64,000 nt of DNA from the NCBI GenBank assembly GCA_029856125.1, contig JAHQWJ010000014.1:62001-126000 (forward strand), written 5' to 3'. The stretch comes from Promethearchaeia archaeon. Lineage in GTDB: Archaea; Asgardarchaeota; Lokiarchaeia; Sigyniarchaeales; SOKP01. Below are positions 52,093 through 61,700 of this stretch, in pieces; the stretch's first letter is position 1, and every line of letters begins with the position of its first letter. The position numbers and the translations under genes are program-made. The notes under the pieces were generated by a model, which saw nothing but the letters and a program-made list of their open reading frames with translations, did not search any database and was not told the origin of the DNA.

Positions 52093-53316
52093 TTAATAGT
52101 TTGAAGCTTGTTCGTGTAACTTCCTTTTTTTCCTATTCGATCTAATCAATAGAGTAACACCGATTATTACTATTCCAACAATAGATACTATAACAATAAT
52201 AACAATCATCTCTGCAATAACCGTATCAGCGCGGATTACTTTTAAATTCAGATTATACTCATAATCAAATGTAGAAGTAACTTCGTAAACAATGCCAGGA
52301 TGAGGAAATTCACTCTCATCAGGTAATCCAGGAATAGAAAACCAAGCTCCTATATTCAAATTTAAGTGAAAATAATCGATATAATTAAAGTAATCTCCAT
52401 TTTCATCCCAAGTTGGATCACAGGCTATCCATCCAATATTAGGCACGTAGTATTCAAGCCACGCATGTCTTAAAAGGTTGTATTGTCCATCTGATCTTGT
52501 ATAAAAAGACCATTCTTGTCCGACCTGAGGTACGATAGCTGGATTATCAGTTATAACGAATCCTGTTACTTTTCGTGCGGGGATTCCTTGACATCGTAAG
52601 AGTGTGACCATTAGACTGGAATATTCGCTACAATCACCTAATTGGTTATCGTAAGCCCATTTTGCTCCCATTTCTTGAGCTGGGAGAGTGTCACTATACA
52701 CAAGATGGTCAATGACCCAATCGTTGATTTTTTGAGCTTTTACAATAGGATTATCGCTGGGATTTACAATACTATAAGATGTAGCGTTTATGTTAACGTC
52801 GTCCCTTTCATAATATACTTCAGAATTATTACAATACAACGAAAACATTTCATCAGAAGTGTCGTATACACCAATTTCTGAGGTATTTACATTATTAAAA
52901 GAGACTTCATTTAGTGTTACTTCGTATTGTTGGTTTAAAGTAATTGTATCATTAGTAGAAAGAGAAGTTCCATTGAAAACATCGTAAGTATTATTAAATC
53001 TATCGCGATAAATGAAAGGATCGTTATCGCTACCGTTTATACTACTATATTGCAATTCGCTTTCTTGATACGGTCCCGAATATTGCGTTAAAGAGGAATT
53101 TGGTTGACGATCATTTAACCTTGAAAATTTAAACAAGTAATCTCCATTAGATCCCGATAAATGGGTTAATGTGAAATTAATTTCTACTTGATACGTAACA
53201 CTTTTACTGGTTGAATAATTAGACACGCCGTCACTAGAGCTAACTGCGAGTTCAATGTTAAAATTTAATGGAAAGGAAACTATCAATAGTAATAACGCCA
53301 GTTTGAAGGCTTTCAT
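52093..53316 (-). CDS. Membrane-anchored extracellular transglutaminase-like protein
   Basis: About 407 residues from ATG 53316, chosen because it starts a classical signal peptide (MKAFKLALLLLIVSF); the longer frame to 53403 adds a non-hydrophobic leader. The extracellular part ends in a transglutaminase-core domain with the catalytic triad Cys in LGDCSEYSSLMVTLLR, His in RHAWLEYY and Asp in CDPTWDENG. A C-terminal membrane helix (IVIIVIVSIVGIVIIGVTLL) and RSNRKKRK tail anchor it. Prokaryotic members act as proteases or cross-linkers on surface proteins. Confidence 0.88.
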   Translation of the reverse strand: MKAFKLALLLLIVSFPLNFNIELAVSSSDGVSNYSTSKSVTYQVEINFTLTHLSGSNGDYLFKFSRLNDRQPNSSLTQYSGPYQESELQYSSINGSDNDPFIYRDRFNNTYDVFNGTSLSTNDTITLNQQYEVTLNEVSFNNVNTSEIGVYDTSDEMFSLYCNNSEVYYERDDVNINATSYSIVNPSDNPIVKAQKINDWVIDHLVYSDTLPAQEMGAKWAYDNQLGDCSEYSSLMVTLLRCQGIPARKVTGFVITDNPAIVPQVGQEWSFYTRSDGQYNLLRHAWLEYYVPNIGWIACDPTWDENGDYFNYIDYFHLNLNIGAWFSIPGLPDESEFPHPGIVYEVTSTFDYEYNLNLKVIRADTVIAEMIVIIVIVSIVGIVIIGVTLLIRSNRKKRKLHEQASNY

Positions 53317-53468
53317 GGTTGTTAAATAAATTAAATTATGTTTTGTAACATAATAAAAATCTCTGTTTTTATTTGTTCTGGTATTTTTACTAAAGAATAA
53401 CATTAATTAAGACAGAATTTTATTATGTTAATAATTAAAATTTATGCTAATTCTAAGGGTAAGGGACT

Positions 53469-54110
53469 ATTATCTACAAGATTTTTCTTATTGATGGCGA
53501 TAATGGAATATCACTTCTAGAAGCTACGTTTAAAGAACTTAAGCATAAAAACAATGGTAATAATGTTATACCTGGGTTTTTTAATGAAATAAATGAAATT
53601 ATCGATAAAATTCAGGCTGCTATGGTTAAGGGTAAAAATGGGGATGATATGACTAGAATTGTCGAATCTGAAAATTCTACAATTATTATAGTTTACCATC
53701 CTCCCTCAAGAATTTTGTATTGTTCGATTTCTGATGCTGACGACGATATAGATAAATTAATTGCTGTAATGAACAAAATATCTAATAGATTCTATAAAAA
53801 ACACTCATCTGATATAAAATTATTTAGAACTACTTCTGAGAAATCGCGGTTTCAAACAATTATCGCAGATATAGAAAACATATGTCAAGGTGGAAAAGTA
53901 GCAGAAATTTTTCCAAAATTGCTTATTGGCGAGAATGTACTTCCTAAAATCGTCTCAATGGGGATGATTGACGAGGAGGAGCTTCGAGTTGCCTTGAAAT
54001 GTGCTGGAAAAGCCTCACCTTTAAGAATAGCAAGAGAGTTAGGTAAATCTCGGAACGAAGTAAATAACATTTTAAAAAAATTAGAACAGTTAGATATCGT
54101 TAATTTCTGA
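53469..54110 (+). CDS. Longin-like domain plus HTH protein, apparent ATT start
   Basis: The first in-frame ATG is 53622, but the frame is open and coding in character back to a TAA at 53460, reading IYKIFLIDGDNGISLLEATF and on. That is the first strand and helix of a longin-like domain in Asgard proteins (MIxxIFIIDxxTGIxL). No ATG, GTG or TTG lies in this stretch. ATT 53469 sits 9 bases after AAGGG (53455-53459). The 213-residue product would have a longin-like part (1-120) and a C-terminal winged-helix/HTH (about 170-213, SPLRIARELGKSRNEVNNIL). The longin plus winged-helix arrangement recurs at the C-terminus of the large protein at 58738. Confidence 0.68.
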   Translation: MIYKIFLIDGDNGISLLEATFKELKHKNNGNNVIPGFFNEINEIIDKIQAAMVKGKNGDDMTRIVESENSTIIIVYHPPSRILYCSISDADDDIDKLIAVMNKISNRFYKKHSSDIKLFRTTSEKSRFQTIIADIENICQGGKVAEIFPKLLIGENVLPKIVSMGMIDEEELRVALKCAGKASPLRIARELGKSRNEVNNILKKLEQLDIVNF

Positions 54111-54271
54111 TATCAATTTCATACTAATCCTTGTCTTGAGTTATAAATGTATTAAAAATTAATTTATTTTGTAAAGTAAACAATCCCTATATTCGATTGT
54201 AAATAGAAAAAAATAAAAGGTTGTTATATTTATCTAAATTACCTTAGAATCAATTATGAGATGTTTAGATT

Positions 54272-54880
54272 ATGGAGAGTAATAAAAAAATTGTAGCAAT
54301 GGTAATTTCGCCCGCAAAAGACGCACATTCGCGAGAAGCAAAAGGATTTTCCTTAGGAGAAATACAAGACGCGGGAAAAACGGTTGAATTACTAAGAAAA
54401 TTGAATGTTGATATTGATTTTTTCAGAAAATCTAAACACGAAAGCAATATTGAAAAGCTTAAAAAATTAAAAGATACTAGCAAAAAAGCAAAAAAGAAAA
54501 AACCATTCGAAGCTAAAGAGAAGAAAAGGACGCCTTTTAAACCAACTGTTTCAAAACCAAAAAAGAAAACAGTTAAAAAGGTTGTAGCCAAGAAACCAGC
54601 TAAACCAACTAAAGCCGCTAAAAAAGCACCTGCTCCTAAAAAAGAAAAAGTTAAAGAAGAACCAAAACCAAAAAAGAAAGACTATCCAGAAGGAGAAACA
54701 ACACCATTAACTTCACTTTCGGGGTTAGGTCCTACTACGGCCAAAAAGTTTGAAGAACTTGGAGTAAATTGTGCTGAAGAGCTTATTAAAGAGGATCCCT
54801 CAGAGTTAGCTAAACTGATTAAAGGAGTTTCAGAAGAAAGAATTACAAATTGGATTAAAGAATGTAAAGAATTACAATAA
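54272..54880 (+). CDS. eL13 (L13e)-like N-terminal domain, basic linker and C-terminal helix-hairpin-helix
   Basis: A 202-residue protein. Residues 15-65 (DAHSREAKGFSLGEIQDAGK then LNVDIDFFRKSKHESNIEKL) match the ribosomal protein eL13 core (GRGFSLxELKxAG, then LxIxVDxRRxSxHxxN). Residues 68-140 are a Lys/Pro/Ala-rich linker. Residues 143-202 are a HhH domain (LTSLSGLGPTTAKKFEELGV). It is probably a ribosome- or nucleic-acid-binding protein. Whether it sits in the ribosome as eL13 or acts separately is open. Confidence 0.82.
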   Translation: MESNKKIVAMVISPAKDAHSREAKGFSLGEIQDAGKTVELLRKLNVDIDFFRKSKHESNIEKLKKLKDTSKKAKKKKPFEAKEKKRTPFKPTVSKPKKKTVKKVVAKKPAKPTKAAKKAPAPKKEKVKEEPKPKKKDYPEGETTPLTSLSGLGPTTAKKFEELGVNCAEELIKEDPSELAKLIKGVSEERITNWIKECKELQ

Positions 54881-55046
54881 TCCTATTCTTATTATAATTG
54901 AGTTCTCCTTTTTTTGTATAGTTTTACGATTTTTCTTAGAGTTATAAAATTATTTTTGCGAAAATAAAGATTTTTATTACTGGACACTATTTTTTTGATA
55001 TACTTAAATTCATTTTTTTAAATTACATAATTAAAACGGTTTAATA

Positions 55047-55541
55047 ATGGAATATAATTACTATACCTACGAAAAAAAGGAAGCTAACATAACCGTTAAT
55101 AAATTAGCTAAATGGTTTAGAGAAGAAAAGTTTGAAGGAGATGTAAATGAAGGTTTTATCTCTTTTCACTCTCAAAATGACTACGATGAGATTTATGGTT
55201 CCAATGCAAAAATGGAAATAACCTGGGAGAAAAAAGATAGAGCCGGTTTTTTTCATGGTAAAGAAGTTCAAAATTCTATTGAGCTCTATAGTTCAATCGG
55301 ATTTGTAATTTTAAAAAAGGAAAGCGATTGGCTTCTAAGCCACGAATTTGTCACGTGGTTCGGACAAAGAACTAAAATGATCAGAAAAAGATATTATAGA
55401 GAAAAATGCATTCACGGCATATTCTATTGTGACGTTACTGAGCGTCTAATTAACATTCATGCTAATGTTATTGATAAGCATTTTGATAATTTTGAAACTT
55501 TTATCATTAAATCCCTAAACACGACTATATGTCACGAATGA
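55047..55541 (+). CDS. Uncharacterised protein, 164 residues
   Basis: Not recognised. It is aromatic- and charge-rich with alternating strand-like segments and no signal, membrane segment or metal cluster. The C-terminal part has several His and Cys residues scattered (KCIHGIFYCDV). It is convergent with the Trm9-like gene. Confidence 0.6.
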   Translation: MEYNYYTYEKKEANITVNKLAKWFREEKFEGDVNEGFISFHSQNDYDEIYGSNAKMEITWEKKDRAGFFHGKEVQNSIELYSSIGFVILKKESDWLLSHEFVTWFGQRTKMIRKRYYREKCIHGIFYCDVTERLINIHANVIDKHFDNFETFIIKSLNTTICHE

Positions 55542-55560
55542 ACTAAACGGTTTTAGTTTT

Positions 55561-56313
55561 TTAAACTTCGCCCTCTTCTTTTTTGGCCAAAACAAAAAAA
55601 TTGTCAGTTTTGTTAGGTCCGCCTCTTTTTGTCATTTCCTTTATTACAAAGCTTCTTAACAATTTTTTCAGTTCTTTCTTAGAAAAGAAGTGATAAAATC
55701 TATTGTACGTCAAATTTTCTTTTGAAATTGTCCAAGGGATAAATTTATCTCCATGTTCTGTTAAATCAAGATTACTTTGTTTAATCCTATAGTTAGAACT
55801 ATACAGTCTTTTAAACCAATCGCGAAAGAAATAATATCTATATTTTTTTTGATATTTCCTCCAAAGGGTTAAAAATAATAATCCATTATTCTTTAAAATT
55901 GCGTAGATTTGATTTAAAGCGTGATTTCGAGTATTAGAATTCTTAATATGGTGGATAGCTGCGATAGAAAAGATATTATTTACCGATTCTGGTCGGATCG
56001 GTATGGAGTTGATATCGCTTTGAATTAGTTCAATTGATCTCCTTTCTTTCATCGTATAGTTATTTCCTGTTTTTAATCTATTGCGAGAAATTTTCAGAAA
56101 TTCAGCTGAGTTATCAATACCAATCAGTTTAATATCAGATTGTAAAAAAACTTTAAAATTTCGCCCATTGGCACATCCTAAATCAATACTGTATCCATCA
56201 AAGGATACACCTTCTTGAATTAGCTTATTAAAAAACAATTCAAAATCCTTCCATGGATAAAATCGTTTTTGATGATAATCAAGTGCTAAAATATCGTAAA
56301 TATTCTTACTCAT
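55561..56313 (-). CDS. Trm9/ALKBH8-like tRNA wobble-uridine methyltransferase
   Basis: A 250-residue class I SAM methyltransferase. The SAM-binding loop is DLGCANGRNFKVFL (about 44-57), with GIDNSAEFL and a post-motif SIAAIHHI (about 119-126). The C-terminal signature EHGDKFIPWTISKENLTYNR then YHFFSKKELKKLL is that of Trm9/ALKBH8-type enzymes, which methylate carboxymethyluridine at tRNA position 34. The N-terminal IYDILALDYHQKRFYPWKDF also fits. Monocistronic. A Trm112 partner is not in the window. Confidence 0.85.
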   Translation of the reverse strand: MSKNIYDILALDYHQKRFYPWKDFELFFNKLIQEGVSFDGYSIDLGCANGRNFKVFLQSDIKLIGIDNSAEFLKISRNRLKTGNNYTMKERRSIELIQSDINSIPIRPESVNNIFSIAAIHHIKNSNTRNHALNQIYAILKNNGLLFLTLWRKYQKKYRYYFFRDWFKRLYSSNYRIKQSNLDLTEHGDKFIPWTISKENLTYNRFYHFFSKKELKKLLRSFVIKEMTKRGGPNKTDNFFVLAKKEEGEV

Positions 56314-56504
56314 CGCTTTAAGTAAAACATATTTTTTATCTAAAAAATTTCTTTACTTTAATCCTAGAATTTTCGTTCTTACCGATTTAGTAATAAATAC
56401 TAGAAAAAATAATAATTATCTAATTTAATGTAAATTTATTTGTAATTAGTATTTTTACAGATATTATTAAATTTTTATGAGATACATGGAATAGCTAGAT
56501 AATA

Positions 56505-58079
56505 ATGGATGAAATAGTGAATGTTGTATCCGATATTTTAGATTTTTTGAAAGGTGACGTCTACAATTTATATACGATTTATGAATCTTACATAAGAGAT
56601 CTCATAATATCTAAAAAAGTAAATATATCAGCGATTATCGATAATGAGACGGAGGATCAGATAAATAGCACGATAAACCAAATAATATCTACTGCGAATT
56701 CTGCGTTCATGACGATTGGAGTATCTAAAGAAAAAATTAACTCAAATCAAGACTTATTCCAAGACTCTTTTTTAAGTAAGAGGCATATTTTTACAGATTA
56801 CAATTCATTTTTACAACTTGGATTAAAGGATTATATCAATAAGCATCTATTTGTAATAATTATAGAGTACATAATCGATGCCGAGGATAAAATCCTTGAA
56901 AATTTGGATTTGTTTGATCTATTACCTCGACAATTTCTCAGCAACTTGAGAATCCTTCGAAAGAAAATCGTAATATCTGACGAGAGCAAGAAAAGTTTTA
57001 GAACTTTTTATAATGACATTGAAACCTATTATAATCCTTCGAATTTAACTTTCAAGAAAATAGATTTTAAAATCCAAGAACCTAAAGAAGATATCTCTGA
57101 AGATTCTATCTTAAAGCGCTTGCAAGACGCTCGCGTGGATAATTTAGAAGTTCTCCAACATCCCGTAAGTCATGAGGGTAGTGTACATCAAATCGAATCC
57201 CAATCACTCTTATCAATTTTCTTAGATTTTCCCCCTGTCAGTCAATCAATTATAGATAAGATTAGAATTGATGTAAAGCAGTTAACAAATTTTGTTAATT
57301 CCTCACCTGAATTTTTAGATTTAGAAAATCTCTTTTATTGTATTAATATTCTTAAGATGTTAGGGGTAAGAAATCAATTTGAACCGGAATATATTAAAAA
57401 AATCGTAAGTAATTTTATAAATGGAGGAGTCTTCAGCACGGGAAGATATCACATTCCGAATCCGATGAGTGTTTTTTACGGTTTGTCAATTCTTTACGAA
57501 TTAGATATGCTTAATAATGGTGAAGTTATCGATTTATTAGATGTAGAAATGCTCCTTGAGAATGAACTAACTAATATTGTGCCTGAAAAGATAATTCTAC
57601 ATTTTTTTACAATTCTATGTTTAAAATTGCTTGAAAAAAATGGAGGAATTATTACTGACAAGAATTATTTAATAGAACCACTTGCAGAAGTAGATGTATT
57701 TAACCTAGAAGGATTTAAACCAGCTTCCGATATTTTCTTTTTTCTAGGGCTTATGAACCTATTAGATAAGAATATTGATTTCAGCAATTTTAAAGAACCT
57801 TATTTACTCGAGCTTAAAAATAAAATAACACCTAACGGCTCTCTTAATGAAACTATTACTGAAACTGCTAGAGGGTTATTGAGTTTACAATTATTAGGCT
57901 TACAAGATAAGGAATTGAACATAATATCCGGATTTTTAAACTTTCTGAATCTAAACGTAAATATGTTTAAAGTAAAAAGTAATTTTCCAGAGTTCGATTG
58001 GAAATCTGATAAAATTGCTTTTAAAATCGAACTACGGATGCTTTTTTGGTTATTACTGGCATTTTCTCAATACCTCTAG
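56505..58079 (+). CDS. Large helical protein, possible alpha/alpha toroid (prenyltransferase-like) C-terminal half
   Basis: A 524-residue protein without membrane segments. Residues 1 to about 200 are charged and helical. From about 240 on there are repeats of helix pairs with patterns such as GGVFSTGRYHIPNPMSVFYGLSILYEL and GSLNETITETARGLLSLQLL. These resemble the alpha/alpha toroid of prenyltransferase beta subunits and terpene cyclases (GGxxxxxxxxxxxxxxxYxAxxxL). Zinc ligands of a prenyltransferase are not evident, so it may be a scaffold. Function unknown. Confidence 0.65.
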   Translation: MDEIVNVVSDILDFLKGDVYNLYTIYESYIRDLIISKKVNISAIIDNETEDQINSTINQIISTANSAFMTIGVSKEKINSNQDLFQDSFLSKRHIFTDYNSFLQLGLKDYINKHLFVIIIEYIIDAEDKILENLDLFDLLPRQFLSNLRILRKKIVISDESKKSFRTFYNDIETYYNPSNLTFKKIDFKIQEPKEDISEDSILKRLQDARVDNLEVLQHPVSHEGSVHQIESQSLLSIFLDFPPVSQSIIDKIRIDVKQLTNFVNSSPEFLDLENLFYCINILKMLGVRNQFEPEYIKKIVSNFINGGVFSTGRYHIPNPMSVFYGLSILYELDMLNNGEVIDLLDVEMLLENELTNIVPEKIILHFFTILCLKLLEKNGGIITDKNYLIEPLAEVDVFNLEGFKPASDIFFFLGLMNLLDKNIDFSNFKEPYLLELKNKITPNGSLNETITETARGLLSLQLLGLQDKELNIISGFLNFLNLNVNMFKVKSNFPEFDWKSDKIAFKIELRMLFWLLLAFSQYL

Positions 58080-58090
58080 ATAGTAAAACT

Positions 58091-58702
58091 CTATTCTAAA
58101 TTAAAAATAGTCAGGATAAAATTCCTAGCTGAAGGTATAATCTGTTTATTTTTAACGCTACTATTCCATTTTTTAATTAATTGATTATTTTTAGATAAAT
58201 CTTGTATGACTTCGCGACCTAATTTAATCCATTGTTCTAAATTTATATTAGGATAATCTTCGCCTATTCCTCGGCAATATTGAATCCCCTTATCGGTGTA
58301 AAATATGTTAATCTCGTCTGTTTTCTTATCTTTGCCTTTTTGAATTGTGAACGTAAAAGGAAAAGTTCTGCAAAATCCAGGTCTAAACGCATAAATAGAA
58401 CATCGCTCTTTAGTTGCATCGTAAAAAAAGCAATATCCATTTGGTCTTTTCTTCAAACCAGTAAATGCCATTCCTCTTTCGGTTTGTATCGGTGGAACCA
58501 CCATTCGATTTATTTCTTTTTCAGAGGGCACTTGATCAAATACATAAAAGCCTAAAATTTCAATTACTTCATCGATAGTTAGATTCAATCCATTCTTTAT
58601 TCGAAGAACATCTATGTATGTTGTATTTACAAGCGTATTTATGTCGGTACAACATTTACCGCAATGTATGCACTCAAATTTCAATTTATTATTAATACCC
58701 AA
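58091..58702 (-). CDS. YkgJ-type cysteine-cluster protein
   Basis: A 203-residue protein: CIHCGKCC near the N-terminus (about residues 11-18), then GYCFFYDATKERCSIYAFRP followed by GFCRTFPFTF (about 92-120) and a late Cys in YCRGIGEDYP. This is the CxxxCxxCC metal-binding family seen also at 38963. Role unknown. It is on the same strand as, and 35 bases after, the large surface protein gene. Confidence 0.85.
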   Translation of the reverse strand: MGINNKLKFECIHCGKCCTDINTLVNTTYIDVLRIKNGLNLTIDEVIEILGFYVFDQVPSEKEINRMVVPPIQTERGMAFTGLKKRPNGYCFFYDATKERCSIYAFRPGFCRTFPFTFTIQKGKDKKTDEINIFYTDKGIQYCRGIGEDYPNINLEQWIKLGREVIQDLSKNNQLIKKWNSSVKNKQIIPSARNFILTIFNLE

Positions 58703-58737
58703 TATAGCTAATAGAATGTGAAAAAAGTAATAAGTAT

Positions 58738-61700
58738 TTATTTATTTGATGGTATTATAATCTGCTTGTCTATCAGCGTTTCTATTGCGTCTATTATGAG
58801 ATCTTGATTTTTTTCGTGTACCACATCAAAAATAGTCTCCAGGTGAAATTCCTGTTTATTCTTAGCGATCGAATAAATAACATTTAATATTCGAGTTTCC
58901 ATAGAATTTAATTCACTTTCTTTTCTTATACTGGCAATATACTTGGCATCGTTGATTTTAAATGCGTCTTTATAATATAACTCTACATATTTTGTTATAA
59001 CAGGAGGTAATTGTGATTCAAATTCATGAATAGCACCGTCCCAGTTTTCAATTAGCTGCGAAAGATCGAGCATGATTCCTAGAGACAAATCCGAGATTAA
59101 TTTCTTCAATCGATCTGAAGCTTTTTCATTGAGTAAAAAAATCATTCGTAAATCTTGTCGGTCACAGATTAAGCAATAAAAGTATTTAAAATCCAATTCT
59201 AAGATCGTTCTACTACCATCCGAGTCACCAGAGTTAGTCAAGTCTTTGTCGATTTCTCTTTTACCAACCATTTCTTCTCCAACAGTAATAATAGCTTGGA
59301 TGAAGCCTGAAAAAAGTTCTTTTTTATGCTTCTCCAAAATGGAATAGCTTTTTGAATAAAGGGGAATTCCACTGTATCTATGAATTGCTACAATAGCTTG
59401 AATGTTCTGAATGTCCTTGAATCTTTGGGTTTTTGATAATAAATCAGCTTCTTTTCTCCTTCTTCGTGGTAAAATTACGTAAGATCTCAAGCTTAAAATT
59501 CCTAAAACACTTATAATCGCAGCTGAAATTAAGACTATAATCCATATTATGAACATAGGAAATTCTGGTTCACCAATTACTAATAGAAATGAGGATTGCG
59601 TTGTTTTATATACAGTACCTTCTTTCGAAATTATCAAGTTAAATATGAAATTTCCTTGTAGATTCTCTGGAAGTTTTGTTGATAATTGGTATATACCTGG
59701 TGTAATTTCTACTAACTCACCGACCCCATATGTCCATTCATACAATACCGTTGCATTTATTATGGATTGATTAGTTTCAAAATCTAAAAGCTCGATTTGA
59801 AGATTAAGAGTGCTTCCTATATCTGTTTTAACCGTTGGATTTGCGTCCTCATGATCAAGTATATCAACATCAAATTCAATCCGGTTTAGCAGTAATTCAA
59901 ATCCAAATGTTTCTGTTCTATAGTTTGGATGTTGAAATTTTAAATATACAAAATTGATTCCAGATGAGAAATTATCTGGTAAGCATTGCATAGAAGAATT
60001 GTACCAATAATCTGCTATTACGCTAAAATTTGATTCGTACGATTCGCTAACCCACGTAATATTTCCTCCTAAGATATAGGTATCATCAATATTCGACTTA
60101 ACTTTAGTAGAAACGTTGATAAAATCAAAAAAAGTGACTTCCAAAAGGGAGTTCTCTATAATATTTATTGAGTTGAGATATACTGAAATTGAAACTGACT
60201 GTTTTATTATTTGAAATTGGTAGTTGTAGTATTGTGGTTCGTATCCAATTGTTGAAAACGTAAAATTTAATTGATGGACGCCAATTTGTTCGATGTACGA
60301 CGTACTAAACTCAATATCATAGGTTCCATTTCCGGTATTCGCTATGGAATAGAGTGACGAATTACTGATGCTGATGTTTACAACAGCTCCATCAATGCCA
60401 TCACCACTAAAATCTGTAAATTTAAACTTAATTGAGCTATTTGCATGTAATTCTATATTATATTCAGATTCGAGCCTTTGCAAGTTAGTTTCTTCGCCTA
60501 AATTTATTTTCAGCGTAATATTACTTTCTATAAATCCTAGTTTTGATGAGCTTATTAGAATCTCGTATAAACCCCTTGAAGATAAATCAGCGGTATCGAG
60601 AATAGTTTCATAAACGCCAATAGCTGCTTCAGTAAAGTTAAGAGTTGATCCACCCGTCCAATTATAGGAAACAATCGCATCTGAAATGGATAAGTTATTT
60701 TCTAGATCAGTTAAAATAACTCTTACAGGAATGATATCTCCCACAAAACCATCCGTTTGTAAACCTGATTTAGCATCGTCAGGTTTTAACAATTCAATTT
60801 GGCTCTGATGGTATACAATAAAATTAGATTTAATACCACCTAACGCCGTTCCATTACTCCAGAATAAATTATATTCAAATTGACCACCTGTAGTATTTAA
60901 AGCAGAGAATGTAAGTTCTGAAAAGAAAACAGTTCCATTTGATAAGGGTGAATTCACTTCTGAATACCATTGATTTCCTTCGGGATCAAATATTGTTAAG
61001 TTTACTTCTGTAGACTCAATATTACTAGGAATCTCACTACTATAATTTATTTGAGTTTTAATTCGCGTTGATTCACCTGTATCAAAACTAGTGTGAGTCC
61101 AGCTACCTTGTTTCAACATTTTAGTATTTGTTAAATCAATGTAATTAGGGGAAGTTGCCTTAAAAGTCCACCAGCCAGGAAACAGTGCATTCTCCTTGCT
61201 AATATGCAAAATTGAATCTCCTTCTCCTCCATTTTCATATGGACGAGATTGCAACGTAGGATCCAGAACTGAAATAAAGTTCCAATTTTCAGGTTTATGA
61301 ATGGTGAATTCAAAGTCTGAATAGTGCGCTGGCATATATAAATTGTGAGAAAACTCCCAGATTATAGTCCCATTTTCTAAAATTTCGTATGAAACGCCAT
61401 CTAGAGTGGTTTGTCCTACTCGTGATTTGGTTTCATGATATCCATAGAGAGAAGTATCAAGATCAAATGATAAGGAGGGTGAATTTGTAGTAACTGTTAA
61501 ATTTAATGGATTTAAATCCCAATTACCTGTTAAATTTAAATAAGAATTAGCCCAACCCGTTCCCTGATTAAGAGCATAATTATTCAATCTAAGATTGATT
61601 TCACTTTGGCTTGAATTTGCAAGAGTAGTTAAAACCAATGAAACATTATCAAACCAAAAAACTTGCTGATATTGGTCTTCAAATCCAGAATAGCCAATAG

